Origin: Pachysolen tannophilus NRRL Y-2460 | Taxonomy: Eukaryota; Ascomycota; Pichiomycetes; Alaninales; Pachysolenaceae | DNA: 64,000 bases | NCBI GenBank assembly: GCA_001661245.1 | Contig: KV454013.1 | Coordinates: 960,077 to 1,024,076, forward strand | Direction: 5' to 3' | Part shown: one piece after another, positions 50,942 to 61,573 of the stretch | Numbering within the stretch: the stretch's first letter is position 1 | Layout: every line of letters begins with the position of its first letter | Notes under the pieces: generated by a model | What the model was told of the DNA's origin: nothing | What the model saw: only the letters and a program-made list of their open reading frames with translations | Database searches by the model: none | Program-made: the position numbers and the translations under genes

Positions 50942-51589
50942 AAACATTGTACACCAAGAGAAAATTCTAATTTAAAAGTTGATGAAGTTTATTTTATTAC
51001 TTGGTATACAAAATTCTATACAAAGGAAACTGAAAATGTTAAGATTCATTTATCTTATATTAAAGAATCTACTAAAGATAAAGGTATGAAAAAGAGAGAA
51101 TTTATGAAATTTACAAATAAAGGAGAACTTCCAGGAACTTTTTTCACTTCAGATTGGATTTTAAATAGAGATGGATTTTTTCCTTTAGAAATTCAAGAAA
51201 GTTGGTTAAAAGGTGAATTTCATAAAAAAGTTTTAATAACTATACAACCAAATACAATCCCCGATGAAGAATTTGATTTATTGAATTCTAATGGTACTGT
51301 AGTTAATTTTCAAAAAGGTTCTATTGTTGCTAAAACAACTAAAGAAATGAAAGCTATAGAAGATGAAGGTGGTGCAAACTCTGACAACATTTATTATGTA
51401 ATGATGGCTACTCCAACTTGTGTCCTCATTTCCGTAGCAGGTATGTACTTATTTGTATTTGTTATGAGGAAAAATAGAGATTTCTCTAAAATCAAAGAGA
51501 ATTACTTGAAAAAAAGAAAGAAGAATAAGAAAGAGTATTCAAAGTTACCTCAGTATAAGAGTGATGTTGAATTGAAGAGATTGGATTAA
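50942..51589 (+). CDS. PSG1: C-terminal half of the PSG1-like gene, no start codon
   Basis: The frame is open from 50942 just after an in-frame TGA and reads CTPRENSNLKVDEVYFITWY, KGMKKREFMKFTNKGELPG, and onward to the stop, about 215 residues in all. The first ATG is at 51086, yet the 48 codons before it are clearly coding. The block continues the N-terminal half (which ends at AKNILSQPF). It also holds LEIQESWLKGEFHKKVLITI and a single membrane helix MMATPTCVLISVAGMYLFVF (about 115 residues into this half) with a basic cytosolic tail, as expected for a type I Golgi protein. No promoter or start is visible for this half alone. In the expected gene both halves would be collinear on the plus strand, downstream of DLT1. 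Confidence 0.7.
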   Translation, partial: KHCTPRENSNLKVDEVYFITWYTKFYTKETENVKIHLSYIKESTKDKGMKKREFMKFTNKGELPGTFFTSDWILNRDGFFPLEIQESWLKGEFHKKVLITIQPNTIPDEEFDLLNSNGTVVNFQKGSIVAKTTKEMKAIEDEGGANSDNIYYVMMATPTCVLISVAGMYLFVFVMRKNRDFSKIKENYLKKRKKNKKEYSKLPQYKSDVELKRLD

Positions 51590-51851
51590 GAGGAAAAAAG
51601 AGCAAAAAAAAAAAAAAGCAATTGTGTTCTGCACTTTTGTACATTCATCATTTACTATTATAATTACTTTTTAATTTATCTGTTTCTTTATTAGCCATTC
51701 TAATTACCCCCTGCAAATAGATTTCCCCTTTTAAATACCACTGACTTTGTGTGATTTATATTTTTAGCACAGTTAATAGTAATATTAAATTTTTGAAATT
51801 TTTTGGATTTGTTGAATGTCATTCTATATGTAGAAATAAAGTGAAAAAATA

Positions 51852-51883
<32 letters not shown>

Positions 51884-52545
51884 TAATAATTTATAAATTA
51901 TTTTTTAATAACCATCAACAAGGACGCTTTTCTAGTAGACCAGGAATTGGTTTCATATTATGATACCGATTATTACCTGGTTCAATTGGAATTGATATAT
52001 TTATTAGATAACTTGTTGAAAAATTAATATGATCTTCTGAAGACTAAAATTAAACAAGAATATGTTGATTTCAGACAGATACGGATCGTACATCTTGAAC
52101 CCTTTCTCCTTTTTTTTTTTATCTGATTGGATTTATGCTTGACAAGATCTCTCTTATATTAACTAATGAAAAAGCTAAAAAAAATCCAGTTATGATTGAA
52201 CAGAGACTTCAAATAGACTTGCACAACGATTGTCCATATCTTAAAAATTTACAAGCAAATTTCAACCATTGTCTGCTGGAAACATTTGTGCTTTTTTTTT
52301 CTCTTTTTTCCTTACTTCTCTCCAAAAATCTCTGCTATTTGAAGACTCGCTGACTTCTTTCCCTTAAACACTTTAGATCTTAGTTGTAAATACCTATCAA
52401 CATCAATTCAATGAATTAAAATTAATTAATAGTAACAGATCACGTGACTACTTAGAGATGGTGATGGTGCAACGTTAAAAAAGCAAAAAAAAAATGGTGC
52501 GCGTCTTAGAAGAAGCATCTACATAAAACATTTAAATAATGAAGA
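51590..52545. promoter_or_regulatory. 956-bp upstream region of RAD5 with Cbf1-type site and uORFs
   Basis: Mostly AT-rich with an AAT array at about 51854-51885. ATCACGTGACT at about 52439-52449 fits the RTCACRTG Cbf1/CDEI motif, about 100 bp before the RAD5 start. A 10-codon frame (ATG at 52494) ends 19 bp before the RAD5 ATG, and another ATG at 52539 opens a 25-codon frame overlapping it. These could reduce translation of RAD5 from 52546. No larger gene is present. Confidence 0.5.
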
Positions 52546-55500
52546 ATGGAGAGACTGTTGGAGACAGGTCTCCTGGAAGATTGCACAGAGAACAAGCGAC
52601 TGTTTTTTGGAAATAAATCGGAAGTGTCTGTCGATAAATGTGGGAAATGTGGGAAATGTGGTGCTACTGGCAATGATGATCATTATCAAAAAGAACGTTT
52701 CTTTACTGATCCGCAAGCTCAAACTAATATACCTATGTTGAATCAACTGACAAAGATACCACTTTCACATCAGGATGAAGTGCCATGTCAAAGAAGTGGA
52801 GCATATGAGTTATTTGAATCTCAAATTTGTGCTATTGCGCCCGAGATTGGACTTAATCAAGTTCGAAAATTATTTTCAAAATTTAACGATGGAAATTTGT
52901 TAGAAGCAGTTAATTATTATTTCAACAACATTGATGAATTTGAAAATATGGATGAACAGGAAGAGGAACAGGAATTACAAGAACCACTGGAAGTGCGAAC
53001 AACGGAATCAGAGGCGGAGAGTCAACAGCAAAGCATTAATAATGGTGAACAGGCAAACAAAAAAAGAAAAGTTGCTGAGTTAGAAGAATGCTCTTCTGAA
53101 TTTATCTATATTGGATCACTATCAATTGATGCATGGTGTACACGTTCTGTTTTTAAAAAATTTCAGTATGGCCACCATTTAAAAATGAAAGTGAATACAA
53201 ATTTTCTCAAATTTTATGACAATGAGAGAGAAGTTGGGAAAGTTCCTGAACAGATAGCAAGTAAAATAATTCCATTATTGAATATGGGTATTATTCATTG
53301 TGTTAGTACAGTGATATATAATGATAAGAGATTATCTATAGGTGACTCTTTCTTGACACAGATTGATTTCTACTTATGCCGTTCAGTTTTGATTGGAAAC
53401 CATGCGTCATTGTCATCACCTTTAAATAATTCAACAACAAGAAGTTTAAAAAATATTAAAGTTTTCAGAAATAAAGTTAAACCAAAGAATGACTTTAATA
53501 GTCTGGTTAATTCAGAAGAAGAACAATCTAGATTAAGAGGAATTTGTTTAACTTCATTATTCGAAAAATTAGAATTACAACCGTTTAACCCACAGGGGAA
53601 AAATAATAATACTGATGGAAATGAAACAGAACCAATTACTATTCTTAGTGATGATGAGGACAATGCCATTAGTTTTGAAGGTATTGATGAGATCAAACAA
53701 CAACAAGAGAAGGAAAAATTTGAAGAAGAAGATCAAGGTGCTGCATTAGGTTTAAACCAATTAAAAAAAATATATGAGTCTGCACAATCGGCTTCGTCTT
53801 TGCAAGATTTTTCATTAGGTCCTACCACTCCTAAAAATTTCAAATTGGAATTAAGACCATATCAAAAATCTGGGTTATCATGGTTGTTGAAAAGGGAACG
53901 TGAATATAATTTGATTGACCATTCAAGTAGTCAAAGTTTTGTTAATGATGACAATGAAGGTACTATGCATCCATTATATAAAGAATATGAATTTCCTAAA
54001 GATAGATCATGGGAAATGAATAATAATAAAAAAAATGAAACAAAGTATACTGGCGCTAGTATGGAAAATGAAAAATTTTACTTCAACTCTTATAATGGTG
54101 ACATTTCATTAGAGAAAGCATTTATTAAGACTACATGTACTGGTGGAATTTTAGCAGATGAAATGGGTCTTGGCAAAACCATTTCTACTTTAGCCTTGAT
54201 ACATACTTGTCCTTATGATACCACTTGTGCTGATTTTAAAACCGCAATTAGAGAGAAGTATGCATTCAAGACAACATTAATTGTTGTGCCAATGTCATTA
54301 TTGTCACAATGGGAAAAAGAGTTTATGAAAGCTACCAATAACAAGGAAGCGTACAAGTGTTTGGTTTATTATGGTGGTAGCGGTGTAACCATAACTGATA
54401 TACTTCATAGTAGTCCCACGGTGGTGATAACAACTTATGGTACTATTCAGGCTGAATTTTCAAAGAACCCTCATGGTGGGTTATTTGAGATCAAATTTTT
54501 CCGTATTGTATTAGATGAAGGCCATACTATTAGGAACAGGTCCACCAAGACTGCTAAAGCATGTTATTCTCTTGATGCTTCAAGAAGATGGATTTTAACA
54601 GGTACCCCTATAATTAACAGATTGGACGATATCTTTTCATTAGTCAAGTTTTTACAACTTTCACCTTGGGATAATTTTAATATTTGGAATAATTTTGTCA
54701 TTAAACCTTTTGAAGATAAAGACTTATCTAAATCATTGGAGACTTTAGAAGGAATCTTGGCTCCTGTGATTTTAAGAAGAACCAAAAATCAAAAAGATGA
54801 ACATGGTAATCCACTTGTTGTGTTACCTGATAAAGAAGTTGTTATACAAAAATTGAAATTTAATAAATTGGAGAAAACTGTATATGACTATTATAGATCA
54901 AAGGCAACGTTATCTTTGAAAGCTGGTAATGTTTTTGCAAATTATTCAAATATCTTGACTCATATTTTAAGATTAAGGCAAGTTTGCTGCCATTTAGATT
55001 TGGTTCAAAGTAACAATCTTGCAGAAGATGAGGAAGATGCGGATACATGTTTGATATCACGAGAAGATGATGAATTACACAGTGTTTTAGAAACCTTGAG
55101 TCAAAAAGATATACAGCAACACCAACACCAACATCAACAGGAACAGCAACAGGAACATGGAGAAGATGTTGATCTACTGATGGAAAAGATATATTCTAAA
55201 TACCCGACCGATATCTCATTAGATTCAGAGTGCTTGATTTGTACAGAGTCACCAATACCTTTAAGACATATGGCAGTAACTAATTGTCAGCATAGATTTT
55301 GTTTACGTTGTATATTACAACATTTGGAGTTTCAAGATTTTGCAAACCAACCTTGTCTTTGCCCAGTTTGTAAAGCAACAATCACTAAAGAAACGTTATT
55401 CAGAGTAATCACATTACCAGATTCGAGCTCTTACAAATTGATCAAGTATAGAGAAGTTCAGAAATCTACTAAAATCACAGCATTATTAAACACACTCATG

Positions 55501-55995
55501 GAAACTCCTTCAAATGAATCTGTTGTTGTATTTTCACCCTTTTCTTCATTTCTCGACCTAATAGAACAAGAACTAATGACATATCAGGATTTCTTCCAAG
55601 TCTTTAAGTTTGATGGAAGATTAAAGATGGATGCTAGAGAAAACATTCTTACACAATTTGCCAAATCAAATAACAAAAATGAAAATAAATTAAAAATACT
55701 TTTACTCTCTTTGAAAGCTGGTGGTGTTGGACTCAATCTAACATGCGCTTCAAGAGCAATATTACTATCTCCCTGGTGGGCACCAAATGTAGAGAGCCAG
55801 GCAATAGACAGAATACATAGAATTGGACAATTAAAACAAGTCAAAGTTTACAGATTCATAATGGAAAATAGTATCGAAGAGAAAATGCTAAAAATTCAAG
55901 CAAGAAAAAAACAAATCGGAGAAATCGTGGACAACAACGATGAAGAAAGACGCCAAAGAAGAATAGAAGAAATCATGATGTTGCTAGAAGAGTAA
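52546..55995 (+). CDS. RAD5: Rad5 DNA-repair helicase and ubiquitin ligase
   Basis: The 1149-residue protein is Rad5 (HLTF family), a SWI/SNF ATPase and RING E3 that polyubiquitinates PCNA with Ubc13-Mms2 for error-free damage tolerance. A UBA-like segment lies at about 90-130. The HIRAN domain, which binds 3' DNA ends, occupies about 183-290. The ATPase motifs are Walker A DEMGLGKT near 537 and DEGH at 657-660. Inserted between helicase lobes is a C3HC4 RING from about Cys896 to 940 (CLICTES...CQHRFCLRC...CPVC). The second lobe has GVGLNLTCASRAILLSPWW and QAIDRIHRIGQ. The N-terminus has an unusual CGKCGKCGA repeat. Length is close to the yeast protein (1169). Two upstream ATGs make the exact start slightly uncertain, but the frame is intact. 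Confidence 0.95.
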   Translation: MERLLETGLLEDCTENKRLFFGNKSEVSVDKCGKCGKCGATGNDDHYQKERFFTDPQAQTNIPMLNQLTKIPLSHQDEVPCQRSGAYELFESQICAIAPEIGLNQVRKLFSKFNDGNLLEAVNYYFNNIDEFENMDEQEEEQELQEPLEVRTTESEAESQQQSINNGEQANKKRKVAELEECSSEFIYIGSLSIDAWCTRSVFKKFQYGHHLKMKVNTNFLKFYDNEREVGKVPEQIASKIIPLLNMGIIHCVSTVIYNDKRLSIGDSFLTQIDFYLCRSVLIGNHASLSSPLNNSTTRSLKNIKVFRNKVKPKNDFNSLVNSEEEQSRLRGICLTSLFEKLELQPFNPQGKNNNTDGNETEPITILSDDEDNAISFEGIDEIKQQQEKEKFEEEDQGAALGLNQLKKIYESAQSASSLQDFSLGPTTPKNFKLELRPYQKSGLSWLLKREREYNLIDHSSSQSFVNDDNEGTMHPLYKEYEFPKDRSWEMNNNKKNETKYTGASMENEKFYFNSYNGDISLEKAFIKTTCTGGILADEMGLGKTISTLALIHTCPYDTTCADFKTAIREKYAFKTTLIVVPMSLLSQWEKEFMKATNNKEAYKCLVYYGGSGVTITDILHSSPTVVITTYGTIQAEFSKNPHGGLFEIKFFRIVLDEGHTIRNRSTKTAKACYSLDASRRWILTGTPIINRLDDIFSLVKFLQLSPWDNFNIWNNFVIKPFEDKDLSKSLETLEGILAPVILRRTKNQKDEHGNPLVVLPDKEVVIQKLKFNKLEKTVYDYYRSKATLSLKAGNVFANYSNILTHILRLRQVCCHLDLVQSNNLAEDEEDADTCLISREDDELHSVLETLSQKDIQQHQHQHQQEQQQEHGEDVDLLMEKIYSKYPTDISLDSECLICTESPIPLRHMAVTNCQHRFCLRCILQHLEFQDFANQPCLCPVCKATITKETLFRVITLPDSSSYKLIKYREVQKSTKITALLNTLMETPSNESVVVFSPFSSFLDLIEQELMTYQDFFQVFKFDGRLKMDARENILTQFAKSNNKNENKLKILLLSLKAGGVGLNLTCASRAILLSPWWAPNVESQAIDRIHRIGQLKQVKVYRFIMENSIEEKMLKIQARKKQIGEIVDNNDEERRQRRIEEIMMLLEE

Positions 55996-56573
55996 CTCCC
56001 ATCGGCGCTTAAAAGTATCTTTTTTGTCTTTTGTCTTTTGTCTTTTGTCTTTTTGTATGTAATTTATATGTTTTTCTCTTTGTGGTTTTTTTCTTTTGTT
56101 TTTTTTTTTGTTTTTTTTTTGGCTTTGTTTTCAGCTAAATGTAAACAAAGGCCTAAAAAAACAAATGTAAACAAAAATAATAAAATGAAATCTATTACAT
56201 TTAATATTTTATATAACACAAACATAAATTGGTATACACAGAGTTTATTGGCGTGGCGATAGCACAAGCAACAACAGGACAATAGTATTGATCTGGTTTA
56301 CTCTTAGGTTTCACAATCATAGAACATTTTTGCTTAATTTCTTTTCTTTTTTTTTTTTTGTTTTTGTTTTTTTGTATGTTTGTTTTGTTTGTTTGTATTT
56401 ACTAAAATTTTTGTTTAAAATTCCAACTAATAGTCATTCGCTTTAAACATTATCATTAGTATCTCATTATAATTAGTTGATTTATTTATTCATTGATCTG
56501 TTACAGATTTTATCATCGGTTGGTTCCATTTATATTTCAAATTTGCTTTTGCTTTTTGTTAAGAGGTTAGAAT
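55996..56573. promoter_or_regulatory. upstream region of the B-type cyclin with two forkhead sites
   Basis: GTAAACAAA occurs at about 56141-56149 and again at 56167-56175. These fit the forkhead (Fkh1/2) core RTAAACA and lie about 400-430 bp upstream of the cyclin start, as expected for a G2/M gene. I do not see a convincing adjacent Mcm1 box. A TTTTGTC tandem array lies at about 56020-56050 just after the RAD5 stop. No gene. Confidence 0.45.
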
Positions 56574-56879
56574 ATGAAAAAATATACATCAGTAAGTGGC
56601 GGTACAAGATCATTCAATGATGAGAATTCATTGAAGAGTAGTAAACACTCATTGTCCACGAATAGTAAGAGTAAGGCATTATCCTCTTTGGCTATCAACA
56701 TATCACAACAACAACAGCAACAACAACAACAGCAGCAATTGCAACTGAAACTGCAAAAATCACAGCATCAACTTCAAAGACCTTCTAGGATTGCATTAAC
56801 AGATGTCTCTAATAGAGGTGGTCTTCGTACTATTAATAACAATTTAAGAAGTAAAGACAGTGGTCCTCGTGACTCGACA

Positions 56880-56918
<39 letters not shown>

Positions 56919-58199
56919 CTGAAGTCAAAAAGGTTTCAAGTATTTGTTGAGAATGATGAAGATCAAGATCAAGAACCAGAAGAAGAGCAAGATGAAAACC
57001 AAGAACATGATCATGAACTTCTTTCGTATGTCACTACGAGAAAACCAAATGTTGTTAAAAACCCTCCTTCACATTTGCATAGTCAAGATGAGACAGAAGA
57101 TGATATGGACTATAATACAGATGTAGAGATTGACGATTTAGAAGAAGAAGATGAAGAAGATGAAGATGAAGAAGATGATGAAGAACAAGTAATAAAACGT
57201 CATCAACAACTGACACAAGAGGAGGAAATAGGAAATTTGGAAGAAGACCAAGAGGAAAAAGATGAAGTAGAGGATGATGACTTACTGGAAAATGAGAGTG
57301 ATAATGTTGAACCAATGTCTCCAATATGGAATAAGGCAATTTATAAAGAATTGCAAACTGTTGTTTCTAAATTGGCCAGAGACACTTTAGATGAAGAAGA
57401 TGAAGATACTTATGATGTTTCAATGGTTGCCGAGTATGCACCTGAAATATTTAATTATATGCATGAATTAGAAACAAGAATGTCTCCAAATCCAAGATAT
57501 ATGGATATGCAAGATGAAATAAAATGGGACATGAGAGTTGTATTAATTGATTGGTTAGTTCAAGTCCATCAAAGATTTAATTTATTACCTGAAACTTTAT
57601 TTTTAACGGTAAATTATATCGATAGATTTTTAAGTAAAAGAAAAGTTTCATTATCAAGATTTCAATTAGTTGGTGCTGTAGCATTATTTATTGCTGCAAA
57701 ATATGAAGAAATTAATTGTCCTTCAGTTCAAGAAATTGCATATATGGTTGATCATGCATATACAATTGATGAATTATTAAAAGCTGAAAGATTTATGATT
57801 GATATTTTAGAGTTTGATATGGGATGGCCAGGACCAATGTCATTTTTAAGAAGAACGAGTAAAGCAGATGATTATGATTTTGAAACAAGGACTTTAGCCA
57901 AATATTTTTTGGAGATTACAGTAATGGATAACAGGTTTGTCGCATCCCCTCCAAGTTGGTTAGCTGCTGGTGCACATTATCTTTCTAGATATGTATTGAA
58001 TAAAGGTGAATGGACAGAAAGTCATGTTTTTTATTCTGGATATACTGAATATCAATTAAAACCTTTAGCAAAAGCTTTAATTGCTTCTTGTGAAAACCCA
58101 TTAAAGACACATAAGGCAATTTATGAAAAGTATAAAGAACGTCGTTATCGTCACTCAGCTGTTTTAGTTCAACAATGGTTGGTACAAGTTCGTTTTTAA
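56574..58199 (+). CDS. mitotic B-type cyclin (CLB2/CLB4 family)
   Basis: The 541-residue protein binds Cdc28 to drive mitosis. A likely destruction box, Arg72-Ile-Ala-Leu-Thr-Asp-Val-Ser-Asn80 (RxxLxxVxN), predicts degradation by the APC. The N-terminal region has a Gln tract (45-55), an Asn tract (about 103-114, encoded by AAT repeats at about 56881-56918) and a long acidic stretch (about 124-240). The two cyclin folds begin at about residue 265 (PEIFNYMHELE) and include WDMRVVLIDWLVQVHQRFNL, LPETLFLTVNYIDRFLS and IAAKYEEINCPSVQEIAYMV. The second fold contains MSFLRRTSKADDYDFETRTL. Whether it is the Clb2 or Clb4 orthologue cannot be settled; I lean to Clb2. Forkhead sites lie upstream. The frame is intact. 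Confidence 0.92.
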
Positions 58200-58702
58200 A
58201 ATCTTTATTTTTTTTTTTTATTTTTTTTTATTATTATTTTTTTTTTTTTTTCTCTTTTACTCATTTTCTTTGAACAAGTTTAAAAAAATGTCTTTCATAT
58301 TATTTGTGTGCTATTTTTTTAGCCTGTGTGTGAATGTGCTTTTTTTTTCTTTTCATTCTTTATTTTTTCTGCGTCATTCTATCAAACTATAAACTTTTAT
58401 TTTCTTTCTTCATCCGTTTAATTTTGTTTGTTTATTAAAGAACTTGGATTTTTTGTACATTATTTTTCAAATTTTTTTTTTTTTTTTTTTACTTTTATTT
58501 TTATTTTCTTTTTTTCTTGATTTCTACTACGATTTCTTTTCCTTCTCGGTGATATAGACGATTCTTCTAAGGTCGAATTTGGTGACATAGTTTATATGGA
58601 GATTATGTAGAAGAATAATATAGTTAATCTACATAATACAATATAAAAAAAAAATACCATACGCATTCCAATTAAAAAAAAAAAAAAAAACTATTTACAA
58701 TT
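58200..58702. other. convergent intergenic spacer
   Basis: 503 bp of T-rich then AT-rich DNA between the cyclin stop and the SAS2 stop, with several T runs of 10-16 bases suited to 3' end formation on the plus strand. No gene is evident. Confidence 0.6.
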
Positions 58703-59902
58703 TCAATACAAGAGCAAATTTTCCTTTATTATAGATCTACTAATGTCCCTTGTAGATGCCCATTCTTGAATTTTACCCTTTAATAGCACTACATCGTAAC
58801 TATCAGATGATAAAGATGATAATTTTTCATTATTCTGAATATCATTCTGATTTTTCAATTCATAATCCTTATATATATTTCGATTTTTTTTCTCTGCCAA
58901 ACATCCCATATACTCTAGAGCCATTAATATATCATCTATTCTAAATCCTGTCTTAATTGATATTTCTTCTAATGTAATTACTTGAGTTATATCATTTATA
59001 TTATCATTTTCTTTTAATTTTATATCTTGTTCAGTTGAATTCAGTAATGATCCTTCTAAAAATTCTCTTGCTAAATATTTTGACCAATAATTTAAATATC
59101 CAATTTCTCCAAATTCAGATAATGGATGTTCAGGACCACTTATTAATGATTCAAATCTTGAAAGCTCATATGAAAATGAAATTAATAACTGACCTAATTT
59201 TTGCCTTTGAAAAGGTGGGAATATAAGTATACATGCTAAATTATTATTATCCCAAGAAAGTAATTCTCTTGAGAAAAATCCTTTAGGTATTAAATAATTT
59301 GATTTTTGAGTATCATTTGTTGAAATTTTATTTGTTTCATTACAATCACCATACATCATATAAAAATCATAATGATCTAATGAAAAAAAAACTGATTTAT
59401 TATTTAAAAACATTTTTGCAAAAAGACATAAATTTTGACAAAATAATTTATGTCTTTTCCCCTTAACTTTTCTTATTGATATTTTTTTAGAATCATCTTT
59501 ATAAACTGTTCTTCCAGGTAATTTAATTTTATATTTACACATAGATCTATGTTTTAAACAATCAAGTTCATCATCTGTATATTTAAAACAAGAATCACAA
59601 ACATATAATTTTGAAAGCCAATATTTATGACTAGAATCAAATTCCAAAAATTTTTTCAAATTATTTCTTGATCTTACATCTTTATTCATAAATTTAAATG
59701 CTAATTCTTGTGGCTCATTTTTAAGAAAATAAACTGCATTACCATACCAAGTATCAAACTCATGATCACCAAGAACCACTTTCTCAATATTTCTCTTGTC
59801 CAAGATTCCATAAAGGTCCTTCTCAGTTTCAGTTTCAGTTTCACCATCTCTTTCACCATCATCATCAATTCCATTAGTATCATAATTATGCTGATCGTTC
59901 AT
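58703..59902 (-). CDS. SAS2: MYST histone acetyltransferase Sas2
   Basis: The 399-residue protein is a MYST-family acetyltransferase of the Sas2 type, which acetylates H4K16 in the SAS complex with Sas4 and Sas5 and limits spreading of silent chromatin. A C2HC zinc finger is at Cys102-x2-Cys105-x12-His118-x3-Cys122, followed by KIKLPGRTVYKD. The acetyl-CoA motif is QRQKLGQLLI (232-241). Cys224 (NNLACILIFPP) and Glu258 (SGPEHPLSEFG) sit at the spacing (34 residues) of the Esa1 catalytic Cys and Glu. The N-terminal domain lacks a clear chromodomain, which fits Sas2 rather than Esa1. The length exceeds yeast Sas2 (338) through an N-terminal acidic repeat and small inserts. In S. cerevisiae SAS2 is next to DLT1; here they are about 9 kb apart. 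Confidence 0.9.
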   Translation of the reverse strand: MNDQHNYDTNGIDDDGERDGETETETEKDLYGILDKRNIEKVVLGDHEFDTWYGNAVYFLKNEPQELAFKFMNKDVRSRNNLKKFLEFDSSHKYWLSKLYVCDSCFKYTDDELDCLKHRSMCKYKIKLPGRTVYKDDSKKISIRKVKGKRHKLFCQNLCLFAKMFLNNKSVFFSLDHYDFYMMYGDCNETNKISTNDTQKSNYLIPKGFFSRELLSWDNNNLACILIFPPFQRQKLGQLLISFSYELSRFESLISGPEHPLSEFGEIGYLNYWSKYLAREFLEGSLLNSTEQDIKLKENDNINDITQVITLEEISIKTGFRIDDILMALEYMGCLAEKKNRNIYKDYELKNQNDIQNNEKLSSLSSDSYDVVLLKGKIQEWASTRDISRSIIKENLLLY

Positions 59903-59904
59903 AC

Positions 59905-59980
59905 TCTACTAAACTCTACTAAACTCTACTCAACTCTACTCTACTCCACAATAAACCAAGATCACACCAAGATCACACTA
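59905..59980. repeat. short tandem repeats in the SAS2 promoter
   Basis: CTCTACTAAA-like units recur about four times between 59905 and 59946, followed by two ACCAAGATCAC units at about 59957-59980. They lie immediately upstream of the SAS2 start on its noncoding strand. Confidence 0.7.
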
Positions 59981-60066
59981 ATCCTCGTCCTCGACTCAAA
60001 AACCCATCAATTGGGATCCTCGGTCTTTATAATCACCTTCCAATAATTCTACTCAAACAAATCAAG

Positions 60067-60633
60067 GTATATATATATATATATAAATATATTAATCTTT
60101 ACCAAAGCCTGCTTCACCCAAAAGAAAAAATACATATATATAAAAATATATATATATATATATATATAANNNNNNNNNNNNNNNNNNNNNNNNNNNNNNN
60201 NNNNNNNNNNNNNNNNNNNNNNNNNNNNNNNNNNNNNNNNNNNNNNNNNNNNNNNNNNNNNNNNNNNNNNNNNNNNNNNNNNNNNNNNNNNNNNNNNNNN
60301 NNNNNNNNNNNNNNNNNNNNNNNNNNNNNNNNNNNNNNNNNNNNNNNNNNNNNNNNNNNNNNNNNNNNNNNNNNNNNNNNNNNNNNNNNNNNNNNNNNNN
60401 NNNNNNNNNNNNNNNNNNNNNNNNNNNNNNNNNNNNNNNNNNNNNNNNNNNNNNNNNNNNNNNNNNNNNNNNNNNNNNNNNNNNNNNNNNNNNNNNNNNN
60501 NNNNNNNNNNNNNNNNNNNNNNNNNNNNNNNNNNNNNNNNNNNNNNNNNNNNNNNNNNNNNNNNNNNNNNNNNNNNNNNNNNNNNNNNNNNNNNNNNNNN
60601 NNNNNNNNNNNNNNNNNNNNNNNNNNNNNNNNN
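60067..60633. other. assembly gap flanked by TA repeats
   Basis: A run of 465 Ns spans 60169-60633. It is preceded by TA dinucleotide tracts at about 60067-60085 and 60141-60166, so the assembly probably broke in this simple repeat. The true length and content of the gap are unknown. Any frame crossing it is meaningless. Confidence 0.95.
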
Positions 60634-61573
60634 TAAAAAATTTATTTTTTTGGATCACAGAATGAACCAAGAAACAACTGGGGCTGTACAAATCATTGAC
60701 TTTTCTTGTCCCTCCGCCTAAATTCTCCGTCCACCTAATTCACCCGTCCACCAGGCATTAAGTATTGAAGGGGAGCGCGCGGCAGTAAAAACAAAACAAA
60801 CAAAAAAACAAAAAAAATGGACTTTTAGCATCATTGTACTGTTATTATTATAACAAGAATAGTCTTTTCAATAGTTTTTCTTTACATTTATCAATTGAAA
60901 TAAATCAATTTGGATATTTTAAAATTTTGTATTCCCATATTGCACGAAACATGATTGCGAATGACGAGAATTTTCTTTCCACATAGACAAAGAAAAAGAC
61001 TTACTTAATAAGACTGGAAATAAATTTTTTTTTTTAGTTTGTCAAAGTTTTATGAAAAAATTGAAATATGAAAAATTGATTCAATTTTAAAGCTTGATGT
61101 GTTTTGTAATACTTGAATAACCATTCGACATTACTCTCTTGATCTCTTATATTCTGTATTCAAAGGTATCAACTTTTTGAAATTCTGTCCTGTTTCCTAT
61201 CTCTGCCCAGCAGTCTCCGCCTAGAGCATGCAGTGACTCCCACCACCTTAGAGCACGCACAATCCGCCTTTAAAAAAAATATATATATTAGTCGTGCGCA
61301 CTCTCACCAAAATTCCATTTTTTAATTTTTTTTTCAACTTTTTTTTTTTTTCTCTCTTCTTGTGTTTTTGGTATTATTGTAAACTCATTTTGCTTTTATA
61401 TTTTTTTTATATACTAAAAGTAATTTAATATTTTATACCTCTATTTTCATTTTCAGATCAATTTTATTATTATCATCATATTGATTGATCTATTGATTTT
61501 GTTTAGAATTAAGAAAAATTTAAAATTAAATTTTATTTAATTTTTTTTTTTTATTTTTTAATTTTCTTTTACA
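60634..61573. promoter_or_regulatory. upstream region of RSC58, GC-rich motifs
   Basis: CCGTCCACC occurs twice (about 60729-60754), followed by GGAGCGCGCGGC at about 60771-60782. At about 61217-61270 two AGAGCAYGCA units are each bordered by CCGCC or TCCGCC. These GC-rich motifs stand out from AT-rich DNA and look like factor sites for RSC58 or for a gene hidden in the gap. No gene is seen between the gap and the RSC58 start. Confidence 0.5.

Noticed and set aside
60092-60691. Frame crossing the N gap
   Set aside because: The protein is unknown across the Ns; it has no start or family evidence.
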